The position numbers were made by a program, and so were the translations under genes. 49,590 nucleotides of DNA from Ophiosphaerella korrae (Eukaryota; Ascomycota; Dothideomycetes; Pleosporales; Phaeosphaeriaceae). Of this stretch, positions 24,550 through 36,768 are shown piece by piece (position 1 is the first letter of the stretch; each line of letters opens with the position of its first letter). Below the pieces are notes generated by a model. The model searched no databases and had not been told where the DNA came from. It saw only the letters and a program-made list of their open reading frames with translations. The stretch spans positions 1-49,590 of the forward strand of contig JALNQF010000309.1 of the NCBI GenBank assembly GCA_028456385.1, in the 5' to 3' direction.

Positions 24550-25261
24550 TTACGTAAAAGTAAGAATCTATTTACTTTTTTTTAAATATAACTATATATT
24601 CTAAGATTTATAAAATAACTAACTTTATATCTTATATAATAAATTCTATTTATAATACTACTATAGCTTTAGCTAGCTTTATAAAACTTACTAGGTATAT
24701 TAATATAACTACTCTATCTTTAGGTTAACTATTTATAATACTAATACTAATAAATATTAGTTTTCTTAGTAGTAAAGCTATATTAAAAAAAAGTAATTAT
24801 AATATATTTTTATATACTATTAATACCTTTCTATACTTTCTATAGCTTTTATAAATCTAGTATTTAATTATAAGAAGAACTATTAATTAAGATTTAATAG
24901 TACTTCTAATAATATAAGTTAGCTATCTAAGTTAATTTATCTTTTTATACCTTTCCTATAGAATAAACTTTAGTTATAGTATTTATTTTAGCTAGAAACG
25001 TCTATACCTTACTCTTATAAAAGATACTAAGTTAGAAACTTTTTTATTTCTATTTGTATTTAATTAATATATTAATATTTACTAGTAGTATAGCTATTAG
25101 TAACTATAGTAAGTAATATATTAACGTTAAGTTAGTTAACTATTAGTACTCTAATTATAAGGGCTAGTAGAAGAAAAAAAGTAAAAGGTAAGAAGAGAGA
25201 AAGGTATAAAACTAGTCTAGAGTTACCTAAAAGTATATCTTCTAAGTCTATTAGCTTAGTA
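24550..25261. other. Unassigned AT-rich DNA left of element B
   Basis: About 700 bp with no recognisable domain, LTR or tandem repeat. It was contiguous with the DNA now at 39366 before B inserted (target duplication agagt). Confidence 0.5.
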
Positions 25262-25266
25262 AGAGT

Positions 25267-25712
25267 TATTATAACTATAATAAGAGAAAACTAGATAGAG
25301 CTAATTAGCTTTACTATAGAAGATAACAACGTATATAACTTATAAGAAAATAAACTTAATTAGGAAACTAACTATAATAGAGATATATAATAAATTTATA
25401 AATTTATAATATTAGTAAATATAAAGTTATAAAGCTAATACGTAATAAATTTATAAATTCGCGATCTTAGTAAATATAAAGCTACGAGGTTACTAAGAGA
25501 ACTTAGGTATATAGTTAGTAGTAATATATATTATTAGGATACTATTAGTAATTTAATTATTAACTACAAGCAATAATATATTAATATTATAAGATATCTT
25601 TCTATTATTTATAAGCCTATTACTTAATTACTTTATAGGTTTTTATTATTATCTCTTAATCTACTAATACTCTAATAGGTTATTAGGTGTTAACCCTAGT
25701 AACCCTATTATA
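25267..25712 (+). repeat. 5' LTR of element B (446 bp)
   Basis: Start tattataactataataagag, end aaccctattata; followed by ccttgctaattta, the conserved post-LTR segment. It keeps cgcg at about 25461 and cgagg near 25486, where the 3' LTR has diverged, so the two LTRs were mutated independently. Confidence 0.9.
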
Positions 25713-27200
25713 CCTTGCTAATTTAGTTATTATAAGAAGTAAAGCGTAACTAGCGTATAGTCTAAGCTAATATAATAATAGAAAGTTTAACTAAAAAAGG
25801 AGTTAAAGTACTTATAAGTAGCTATAAGTTAGATAATATTATATAGAAAGTAATTAAAAACTATTTAAATAACCTAATCTCTTAAAAAAAAGATATAAAA
25901 CTAGTAATTAACGCTATAAATATATAAAATAAAGAACTATAAGATTATATTAAATAAAATAAACGCTAGATTAAAGCTATTATAGTAAGATAAAACTAGA
26001 TAGAATAAATTACCGAAAGACTAGAAATAAATATAATAAAGAAGCTACTAAAGATACTAGTATTAGAGAAGTTTAATAAAATAAAATAAAAACTAAAACC
26101 TTTTATAGCTTTAGTATAACTCTAGATTAATATATAAGTACTATACTTTAATATAGAAGATAAGAAAGTAGTATTATTATAGGGTTATGTGCCTAACATA
26201 GATCTAGGGCCTAAAGGCTTATTAGTCTTAAGGAACTTAGACTTTATTAGCTAAACTAATTCTAAACGTTGTTTATACTTCTATAGATTGTATCCTATAA
26301 CCTAAAGGCCTATTAGCTACTCTCTCTTTCTTCTCTTTCTTAATAGTTTACCTCCTTATAAGCCCTTAGTACTCGTGTTTCTTTAGTAACTACTTACTTC
26401 CTTTTTACTATTCCTTTCTTTATAATAATCTACTATAGTATATATTAGAATATACTTTAAAAAAGATATAATAAGATAGTTTAAACTTTACTAGACTAAT
26501 TATATAATATATACTCTAGGAATATAGAAAGATAAAATAAAAACTATTTTTAGAAGTTATAAATACTTTATATAATAAATAAGAGTAGTATTTAGAGATA
26601 TAGATATTACTTAATAAGCTAAAGAAAAGCTTTTAAGGCTTAAATAATATAATAGTATTCTAGAATATATATTATAATTTAAACAATTATCTTAGAATAT
26701 AGAATAGAATAAGCTATCTCTAATATTAAAGTTTAAATAAAGACTAAATAAGGAAATCTAATACGAGTTAATTTAGATAGATAAACTAAAGACACTAGAA
26801 GTTCTAAAAAGGTAGGTAATATAAGTATATAATAATCTTTAAGAATAGAAGATAAATAAGTATTAGAGAAGACCTAATAATTATAATAGAAGAGACCCTA
26901 TAATCTTTAACGTAAATAAAGATAAAAAGAAATAGAAAAATAAAGACTTTATATACTTTAACTATAGTAAGAAAGGCTACTATATAAAAGACTACTAATC
27001 CTAGAAAAAGAAAGATATAGTATATTATAAATATAGGAAGCTAGGATACTTTATAAAAGACTATAAAAGTAAAGACTTAAAAAAAAAATATATAGTTAAA
27101 AATAACTAAAAGAAAGAAAGAAAGAAGTACTATAAGTATAAGCTAAACTATAAGAAGAAGTAGTAGAGAGTAAAGAATAGTAGTATATAATACTCTATTA
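25713..27200 (+). pseudogene. Decayed gag of element B with two zinc knuckles, split by H3
   Basis: Collinear with gag of A. The first CCHC knuckle (26954-26995) stays in frame and reads YFNYSKKGYYIKDY: every Cys (TGC/TGT) is now TAC/TAT and the His is Tyr, while the Gly and Lys spacing is intact. The second knuckle (27023-27064) reads YYKYRKLGYFIKDY in the same way. This is the clearest view in the window of what the ancestral domain was. Repeat H3 interrupts the upstream part at 26175. Confidence 0.82.
26175..26436 (+). repeat. 262-bp interspersed repeat H, copy 3 (inside gag of B)
   Basis: It starts tattatagggttatgtgcc and ends ataatctactat. It is flanked by a perfect duplication agtat (26170-26174 and 26437-26441), and removing the insert plus one duplication restores collinearity with element A near 16380, which defines the ends. 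It retains more CpA/TpG than its host element (gttatgtgcctaacatag), so it is probably less exposed to, or later hit by, RIP. Confidence 0.9.
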
Positions 27201-29944
27201 GACCTTTAATTATAATAATAACTACTCTATATACTTCTTAAGTAAAAAGTATAATAGTTCTTATATAGAAAATAAAGAGTAGTAGTAATAAAAGAAAAAT
27301 AAATAAAAGTATAGTTAGAAGAGATAACCTATATAATAGGCCTAATAATAGAAGATTTAGAAAGAGAAAGCTCTAGACCCTATTAATCTCTACTAAAAGA
27401 CTAGTAAAAGATAAGAAAACTACTATAGTTACTTCTAAAAAACTATAAAGTAATAAGGAATAAGATAATATAAAGGGTATAGAATATACCTAGTTAAATA
27501 TATATAGTTATAATAGCTATATAATAATAAATATAGTAGAATAAAATAAAGAATAGAAATTTATTTAGAAATACTTACTAGTTATAAGTATAGAGAAAGT
27601 ATATAAAGACTAGAAAATATATAATCCTAAGAATATAAAGTTTATAGTATTCTAAAAATAGATAGAGTAATAGATAGTTATAGTAGGAAGAATAACTATA
27701 TAGAGAGAGTAGTAGTATCTTATAAGAAGAATATAATAGATTAATAAAGCCTATATACTATAGATACTAGTAGTATACTACGTCCTAACTAAAGAAATAC
27801 CTAGTAAAGATAATTACTAGGAAGAAGATAATAAAAGAATAGATCTAGAATATCTAGTATACTTTAAGATAGTATAGCTATTATACTTAAGTACGAATTA
27901 CATTATATATAGAAACTCTTAAGTAAGAAATAATATATAGTAAGTAAGAAGAAGAAACTATAATTATATAAAGGTAATCCTAGTAGAGGATATTACTAGA
28001 TAGAAAGTAATATCTAAAGATATATATATAGTAGTTAGGCTAGAATCTTAACTATCTAAGAAATATATCTTAGGAAGACTATAGTATAAATACACGTATA
28101 ATAAATATCTAAAATATAAAGAATATAAACTTAAAGTAAGGCTATAGCCTTAAAAAGAGAGATAATTTATAAAAATACCTAAGTAAGAATAGCTAGAAGG
28201 TATAAGAGGCCTATATATTATAAAAATAAGTACCTTTTAAGAAAAAAGAGTATAATTAATAATTTATAGTAGAGCTATAAGAAACTTTATATTAAAGAAG
28301 TTTATATAAATATAAAGAATATATTATATAATAAAGAAGTACTTTTAATAACTAAGTATAATTAAAAGAAAACTATTCTAGGAACCTATTAGGTTTAAAA
28401 GAATACCCTCTATACTAGAACTAAAAAGATTAAAGATTAACAATATAGTTATAGATATAATAATAATTAATAACAAATAAAATATAATCCTAGGAATACT
28501 ATAGTTATAGATAACTAATCTAAGAATTAATTAGAAAATAGAGAAAATTAGTTACTTTAAAAAATATATATTAAAGGCTAATATAAGTATATATAAAGGA
28601 GAATTCTAAGAAGAATATAAGAAATAAGAGAAATAGCTTATAGAACCTAAAGATTATCTTTTAGAATATTAGCTATAAGACTTAGTAATAGACCTAAAAG
28701 AAAGTAAAGACGTAAGATAGAGTCTAGTCTACTAAAAACTAAAGAAGAGTTAAAAATTAAATAAGTATTTATATAGAACGCGATAAAGAAAGAATATATA
28801 TAAGAATCTAAATCCTTAGTAGTATATAGACTTATATTTATAGATAAGAAAGAGATAAATAATAAAAGACCCTATATAGATTTTAGAAAAACTAACGTAA
28901 TTAAAAATTAGAACTTATACTCTTTAATATAAATAGATAAAATATAAGATAGACTTTAGAAAGTAAAAATCTTTATAAAGCTAGATATTTAGAACGCTTA
29001 CTACTAAATTAGAATTAAAAAATATAATAAATAAAAGATAGCCTTTAGAATATAATATAAACTATTTAAATATATAGTTATACTTTTTAGACTAATAAAC
29101 GTACTAGTAGTATTTGAAGAAAAAATTATTATAGTACTAAGAGAGTACTTAGACGTATTTATATTTGTATATCTAGACAATATTTTTATATTCTTAGAAA
29201 TAGAGGAAGAACACGTATAATATATATACAAAGTACTAGAAAAGCTAGTAGAAAATAAACTATTTCTTAAAATAAGAAAATATAAGTTCTATATAAAAGA
29301 AATAGATTTCTTTAGATTTATTATTAAACTAAGAAAGATTAGGATTAACTTTAGAAAAATTAAGTTAATTAACAAATAGCTAATACTAAAGAACCTAAGA
29401 GAAGTTTAATAATTTTATAGGTTAGTAAACTTCTATAAAAAGTTAATAATAAGTTAGTCTAAAAATATAAAACTATTAACTAAACTTATAAAAAAAGATA
29501 TAATATTTAAATAGATAAAGGAATATAATAAAGTATTTAGATAAATTAAAAGAAAGTTTATAGAAAACCTAGTTATTAGAATATATAACTAAGACCTACT
29601 AGTAATAGTAAAAATAGATATATCTAACTTAGTCTATAGAATAGTACTAATATAGGAAGACCTAAGAACTAAATAAGAATACTTAGTTAAATACTTCTCT
29701 AAAAAAATAAAACTAGTAGAGCTTAACTACTTAATTTATAATAAAGAAATACTTATAATCTATAAAGTATTTAAGTAATAAAGAGTATACTTATAAAAAG
29801 TAAAGTATAAAACAAAAGTCTATATAGACTATAAAAACTTTATAGGATTTATAATAAATAAAAACCTTTTATAATACTATACTAGATAGTAGGAATTTTT
29901 ATTAATATTTAAATTCGAAGTTATATATATAAAAGAAAAAGATA
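27200..29944 (+). pseudogene. Decayed pol of element B, first part (protease, RT, RNase H start)
   Basis: Collinear with pol of A. The protease site near 28262-28295 reads YSRAIRNFI, where the family has DSGATGNFI; Asp is Tyr here but Asn in A, C and E. RT has YIDFRKTN near 28872-28895 and a catalytic box at 29169-29185 reading Tyr-Leu-Asp-Asn with codons gac aat, one step less mutated than the gat aat of the other copies. The reading stops at 29944 inside the segment before RNase H ends (KEKDN.. region), where C has inserted; it resumes at 36769. Confidence 0.83.
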
Positions 29945-29949
29945 ACTAG

Positions 29950-30398
29950 TATAATAGGTTACTTAGGGTCGACTACTTAGTAACCTTTTTTCGGGTTATT
30001 AGTAGATTAGAAGGTAATAACAAAAGCTTATATAGTAATTAGTAATAACTATAAATAATAGTTAATTTGTATACAATATTAAGTATTAGCGTTCTAGGTT
30101 AGAGATTAGATTACTAATACTATCTTAATAATACGTATTATTACTAACTATATACTTTTATCTCTTAGGTAGCTTTATAGCTTAATAGCTACAAAGCTTT
30201 ATAAAGTTATAAAGTTTACTATCTACTAGCTTTATAGCTTTATAAGTGCTAAGCTTTATAAAGCTATAAAGTTATTATATATCTCTATTATAGTTAACTT
30301 CTTAATTAAGTTTATTTCTCTATAGGTTATATATACTATTATTATCTATAGTAGAGCTAATTAGTTCTAATTAGCTTACTCTTATTATAGCTATAATA
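29950..30398 (-). repeat. 3' LTR of element C (449 bp)
   Basis: Plus-strand left edge tataataggtta, right edge gctataata. It contains the tataaagctataaag hairpins and the aatacgtatt palindrome. It keeps more unmutated CpA/TpG (gtatacaatatt, gctacaaagc) than the right LTR in places, and the right LTR more in others (aatgcgtatt). Confidence 0.92.
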
Positions 30399-30412
30399 CT
30401 ATTCTCCTCTTT
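30399..30412 (-). other. Polypurine tract of element C
   Basis: On the minus strand the sequence aaagaggagaatag directly precedes the 3' LTR, matching the tracts of A and B. Confidence 0.78.
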
Positions 30413-30999
30413 AGGTAGGTTCTTGTTTCTCTATCCTAGGGTTAAAGTTATTAGTCTAGTTTCTTTATTAATTTCTAGTTCTTTATTACTCTTTATACTT
30501 TGTTAATCTTAATAAAATAAAGTATTACTTATAGAATAAGTTTCTTGTAATAGAGTTAAGATATTTCTTTATACTTATTATACTAAGCTTAAATTAATAT
30601 ATCTTATATCTATAAAAGATAGTAAAGTATATAGTAAGTATATCTCTACTAACGTTTAGTATTAATATACTTCTTTAGGTGTTTCTCTTATAGAATATAA
30701 GTACCTTATTACTATTACGTTAGTTACTTCTAAATTGTGTAAGGAGAGCTATTAATTAGGCTTAAGTAAAACTATTACTATAGCTAGCTAACGCTAAGTA
30801 AGCTTAGTATAACTTAATTTCTAAGACTACTTATAAGATAGTAAAACTCTAGGCGCGTACTAATTATATTTATAAGTTATTAGCCTATAATATTACTAAG
30901 TTATCTATATAGTCTTGTACGTTAGAAGCTAAGATAGACTTTAAAGACGTAGTAGAGGCTACTCTAGCTCCTATTATATTAGGCGTCTCTATCTTCTCT

Positions 31000-33900
31000 C
31001 TATCCTTTAGTAGTAATATTAGTACTCTTAGTTTACTATAAAGTAGTCTAGAGAGTTTTAACTTTAGAACTCCTCTAGTTTCTTAGAGTAGTTAAGATTA
31101 TCTTCTAGTTCCTATATTTCTTCCTATAGTTATCCTTTTTTATTTATACCTATCTATTTTACTAAGTAGTAAGTTCCTACTATTATAGAACTATTATACT
31201 AGGATTTCTTTAACTTCTTATTTCTCTTATTCTCTATACGTGTCTACTTTATATACTAGTTATTCTACGTTCTATAGTACTATCTTAAGTAGTACTATAT
31301 AGAAAGTTAGGTATATCTTTATTTTATTTAGTAGCTTTAGTTTAAATATAACTAGTGTAACTTTTTCCTTAATTTTATATAGTCTAATTTTTACGTAATC
31401 TAGTTTTAAACAAGATTGTTTACTCTTAATATTCTTCTATATTAACTATACTTTTTCTCCCTCTCTAAATTAGGGTCCTTCTTTATACTTTTTATTATAG
31501 TACTTTACTATCTAATTATATAAGAATTCTACGTCTTGTTTTAGTTAATTATATATTTCTTTTATTCTATTTATAAAGTTTTCTCTTTATAAAGTCTAAG
31601 ATTCTATATTCTTTAGTATTTAGTATATATTAGAGTTAAATCTAGAGTTTATAAAGAAAGGTAATACTCTTATTACTATATTCTTTACGCTATTGTATAC
31701 TAATTATACTATAGGTAGTAACTATACCTAATTATTCTAGTTGTAATTAAGGTAGTATCTTAGGTATTGTTCTACTATCTAATTTATTTGTTCTAATTAT
31801 CTATCTATTTATAGATAATATACTATTAATATTATATATTTTATTCCTAATTACGCTATTATTATTCCCTAGAGTTACTTTAGTATTTTAACTAGTTATA
31901 GTATCTTATATAGTACGTATCTATTATACTTATTTTTATAATATTCTATATAGTCTAGTAGTACTTCTTCTACTAGTTATCTTACTCTTAGGATATAGTA
32001 ATCTCTTAGAAGTCTATTTAGTATTTTCTCTATTCTATAGTATCTATATACTAGTAGCTCGTAGAATTATTATATAAATTCTCTCTATAACTTATTTAGT
32101 ATATATATTCTTCTATATACTCTTATAATTCTTTCTTAAATCTTAAGCCTTTTTATTTCTTTAGAGGCTTTTTCTATTTCTTTCTAAATCTATTTATTTA
32201 GCTTACTACTCTTTCTTTTAAGTATTATAGCTATTTTAAGTATATTTAGAATTAAGTATCTTTTTTTATTCTTTACTAGAACTATACTAGTTACGCTTAC
32301 TTCTTCTTATAAGTCTAGTCTTCTACTAAAGGTATCTATAAATTAATTGTCTTTCCCTTTTATATATATAATTTCTATATTAAATATTAATAGTAATTCC
32401 TACTATCTTATATAGTATTATAATAAGTCTTTATTTATTATAAATCTTATAAGATTCTTATAGTTTATATAGACCTTTATTTAGTATTATACTCTTTATA
32501 AGTATACTCTTTATTACTTAAATACTTTATAGATTACTAGTATCTCTTTATTATAGATTAAGTAGTTAAGCTCTACTAGCTTTATTTTTTTAGAAAAGTA
32601 TTTAACTAGATATTCTTATTTAGTCCTTAGATCTTCTTGTATTAGTACTATTCTATATACTAAGTTAGATACGTCTATTTTTACTATTACTAGTTAGTCT
32701 AAGTTATATATTCTAATAACTAAGTTCTTTATAAACTTTCTTTTAATCTTACTAAATACTTTATTATATTCTTTAGTCTATTTAAATAGTGTATCTTTCT
32801 TTATAAGTCTTATAATTAGTTCTATATCTTTAGACTATTCTATTATTAACTTTCTATAAAAGTTTACTAACCTATAAAATTATTATACCTCTTTTAAGTT
32901 CTTTAGTATTAGCTATTTATTAATTAATTTAATCTTTCCTAGGTTAATTTTAATTTTTCTTAGTTCTATAAAAAATCTAAGGAAGTCTATTTCTTTTATA
33001 TAAAATTTATATTTCCTTATTTTAAGAAATAGTTTATTTTCTACTAGTTTCTCTAGTACTTTATATACGTATTATATATATTCTTCTTTTATTTCTAAAA
33101 ATATAAGAATATTATTAAGATATATAAATACAAATACGTCTAAGTACTCTTTTAGTACTATATTAATTCTTTCTTAGAATATAGCTAGTATATTTATTAA
33201 GCTAAAGAGTATAACTAGGTATTTATATAGTCTCTATTATATTCTAAACGCTATTTTCTATTTATTACCTTTCTTAATTCTAATTTAGTAGTAAGCGTTC
33301 TAGATATCTAGTTTTGTAAAGATTTTTACCTTTTATAACCTATTCTATATTTTATCTATTTATAGTAAGGAGTATTAGTTCTTGTTTATAACTACGTTAG
33401 TTTTTCTAAAGTCTACGTAGGGTCTCTTATTATTTATTCTTTTTTTTCTATAAATATAAGTCTATATACTACTAAGGATTTAGATTCTTTTATTTATCCT
33501 TTTTTTATTACGTTCTATATAAATACTTATTTAATCTTAGATTCTTCTTCTATTTTCTAGTAGACTAGGCTCTATTCTATATTTTTTTCTTCTTCTAGTT
33601 CTATCGCTAAGTCCTATAGCTAATATTCTAGAAGGTAGTCTTTAAGTTCTATAAGTTACTATTCTTATTTCTTATATTCTTTTAGGGATTCTCCTTTACT
33701 AGTGTTTATCTTAGCTTTTAATATATCTTTTTTATAGTAATTAATTTTTTCTATTCTCTAATTAATATATAAGTTAGTTTTCTATAGCTATAGTATACCT
33801 AGTATTATATCTTATTTATTATTAATTGTTGTTATATCTATAACTATATTTTTAATTGTTATTCCTTCTAGTTCTAATATAGAGAGAACTATTTTAAACC

Positions 33901-35200
33901 TAATAGGTTTCTAAAATAGTTTTGTTTTAATTATACTTAGTTATTAAAGGTATTTCTTTATTATATACTTTATTCCTTAGTTTTCTACAAACTTCTTAGA
34001 TATAAACTTCTTTATAGCTCTACTATTAATTATTAATTATACTTTCTTTTTTTAGTATATACTTATCTTTATAATATATAGGCCTCTTATACTTTCTAGC
34101 TATTTTTACATAAGTAATTTTATAAATTATCTATCTTTCTAGGGCTATAGCCTTACTTTAAGTTTATATTCTTTATATTTAAGATATTTATTATACGTAT
34201 ATTTATACTATAGTCTTCTTTAAACGTATTTCTTTAATAGTTTTAGTCTAGGCCTTACTACTACGTAACCTTCTTTAGGTATTATTTCTTATCCTTAGAT
34301 ATCTTCTACTAAAATTACTCCTATATTATTGTAACCTCTTTTCCTTATAAGCTATACGTTGTTATTTACTTTAGAGTTTCTATATATAGTATAATTCTTA
34401 TCTAATATAATATCTATAATACTTTAAAATGTACTAGATGTTTTAGGTCTATTATCTTGATATCTCCTTCTTAGTATTTATCTTTTCTAAGTATTTCTAT
34501 TATTAAAATATAGTATACTACTAGTACTCTTAGTATATAGGCTTTATTAATCTATTATATTTTTTTTATAAGGTATTACTATTTACTTTATATAGATATT
34601 CTTCTTACTATAACTATATATTATTTTATCTATTCTTAAAATAGTATAAAGTTTATTTCTTTAGGATTACGTTCTTTCTAGTCTTTATTTACTTCCTCTA
34701 TACTTATAACTAGTAAGTATTTCTAAATAAACTTCTATTACTTATTTTATTCTTTTATATCTATTATTATATAGCTATTATAGCTATATATATCTAGCTA
34801 GGTATACTTTATACTTTTTATACTAGCTTTTTTCTTACTTTCTTATAGTCTTTTAAAGGAAGCTATATTAGTCTCTTTATCTAGTACTAGTTCTTTAGCT
34901 TAGATTAATAAGGTCTAGGATTTTTTTCTTTCTAAATCTTCTATTATTAGGTCTATTACGTATACTATTTCTTCTAGCTACGCTTTTATTTTTTCTTTTA
35001 TTACTACTACTTTATTTCTCTATTATATAAAATACCTTACTCTCTACTTACTAAAAAGATATATATAGTAGTTATCTTTATAATAAAAGGTTTAATAGAG
35101 TATTATATATTATATTTCTTTACTCCTAGCTACTTTTTTCTAAAGTTTAGCTTATACTTATAGTACTTCTTTCTTCTTTTTAGTTATTTTAGACTATCTT
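31000..35200 (-). pseudogene. Decayed pol of element C (protease to chromodomain-like tail)
   Basis: Read on the minus strand. The protease site near 34005-34045 reads INSRAIKKF (family DSGAT.KF). The RT box near 33108-33136 reads YLNNIL: here both catalytic Asp codons have become aat, unlike the other copies in which one Asp remains. RNase H and integrase follow towards lower coordinates, collinear with A and B. A chromodomain-like FYNSRNLLLSK/YLVK-type segment lies near 31150-31212 (plus-strand bases ctatttta ctaagtagtaagttcc). Stops occur at Gln/Trp positions throughout. The domain order and LTR type place it with A. Confidence 0.82.
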
Positions 35201-36300
35201 TTTTTATCTTTTTTTAGGTCTTTACTTCTATAATCTTTTATAAAGTATCCTAGTTTTCTATATTTATAATATACTATATCTTTTTTTTTCTATAATTAGT
35301 AGTCTTTTTTATAGTAGCTTCTCTTACTATAATTAAAGTACGTAAAGTCTTTATTCTTTTTTTTTCTTCTTATTTTTATTAGTATTAAGGACTATAAAGT
35401 CTCTAGTATCCTAATTTCTAAGTTAAGTACTCTACTTATTCTTCTTCTATTCTTAAAGATTATTATCTATTTAGATTACTTACTACTTTAGAGCTTCTAG
35501 TATTATAGGTTTCTCTATATAGATTATTTTATATTAGATTTTCTTATTTAATCTTTATTTAAAATATAATATTAAAGATAATTTATTCTATTCTATATTT
35601 TATAATAGTTATTTAAACTATAATACTTACTTAGGAATACTTTTTTATTATATAAGCCTTATAAGTTTCTTTATAGCTTATTAGGTAATATCTATATCTC
35701 TAAATACTACTCTTATTTGTTTTGTAAAGTATTTATAACTTCTAAAAATAGCTCTAGTTTTATCCTTCTAGGTTATTAGGGCGTATATTGTATAGTCTAT
35801 CTAGTAAGGTTTATACTATCTTATTATATCTTCTTCTAGATATAATCTAATATATATTACCTTCTTTTCTTCTATATTAAAGTATAGTACTTATATATCT
35901 ATCTAGAATTATACTAATACTATAAAAGGTTTTAATTTCTCTTTTATTTTTTTTAACTTCTTAAAGACAAGTATTTTAGGTAGTTTCTTTATAGCACTTA
36001 TTTCTAGTCTTTAAGTAATTAGTTCTATCTAATTTTAACCTTTAATAATAACTTTAATTTATACTTTATTTTATTTTATATAGTCTTAAAGCTCTTTATT
36101 CTAGGTTTCTAAGGTATTAATTATTATCTTTATATCTTCTTTCTCTATAATTAAGTTATTTAAATAGTTTTTAATATCTCTCTATACTATATTATTTAAC
36201 TTATAGCTACTTAGGGGTACTTTAGCTCCTTTTTTAGTTAAACTTTCTACTATTGTATTAGCTAGACTATACGCTACTTATGCTTCGCTCCTCTTAATAT
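35200..36300 (-). pseudogene. Decayed gag of element C with two zinc knuckles
   Basis: Minus-strand reading gives two CCHC knuckles: 35299-35340 reads YFNYSKRSYYKKDY (Cys to Tyr, His to Tyr, one Gly to Ser) and 35230-35271 reads YYKYRKLGYFIKDY. The upstream Gag core is collinear with A and E. The start near 36290 adjoins the post-LTR segment ccttactaattta (minus strand) with cgaagcat still unmutated. Confidence 0.8.
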
Positions 36301-36314
36301 CTAAATTAGTAAGG

Positions 36315-36763
36315 TATAATAGGTTACTTAGAGTTAACTACCTAGTAACCTTTTTTCGAGTTATTAGTAGATTAAGAAGTAATAACAAAAGCTTATATAG
36401 TAATTAGTAATAACTATAAATAATAGTTAATTTATATATAATATTAAGTATTAGCGTTCTAGGTTAGAGATTAGATTACTAATACTATCCTAATAATGCG
36501 TATTATTACTAACTATATACTTTTATCTCTTAGGTAACTTTATAGCTTTATAGCTACTAAGCTTTATAAAGTTATAAAGTTTACTATCTACTAGCTTTAT
36601 AGCTTTATAAGTACTAAGCTTTATAAAGCTATAAAGTTATTATATATCTCTATTGTAGTTAACCTCCTAATTAAGTTTAATTCCCTATAGATTGTATATA
36701 CTATTATTATCTATAGCGGGGCTAATTAGTTCTAATTAGCTTACTTTTGTTATAGCTATAATA
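36315..36763 (-). repeat. 5' LTR of element C (449 bp)
   Basis: Same length and ends as 29950-30398. Followed on the right by the duplication actag and then the resumed pol of B. It retains tatagcggggct and aatgcgtatt, bases changed in the partner LTR. Confidence 0.92.
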
Positions 36764-36768
36764 ACTAG

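Larger units (their letters stand above)
29950..36763 (-). mobile_element. Ty3/Gypsy retrotransposon C, complete, nested in B in opposite orientation
   Basis: A 6814-bp element on the minus strand, inserted into pol of B. Both LTRs are 449 bp (29950-30398 and 36315-36763), with a perfect target duplication actag (29945-29949 and 36764-36768). It has the same domain order as A, with LTR hairpin modules of the A type (two copies in each LTR). Excision in silico restores the RNase H to integrase continuity of B. It is younger than B yet shows a similar level of RIP, so mutation continued or occurred after nesting. Confidence 0.93.

Noticed and set aside
29004..29231. 75-codon open frame on the minus strand
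   Set aside because: It starts with TTG, lies antisense to the reverse transcriptase of element B, is made almost wholly of Ile/Tyr/Ser/Thr from AT-rich antisense codons, and has no counterpart as a protein. It is a by-product of RIP composition.
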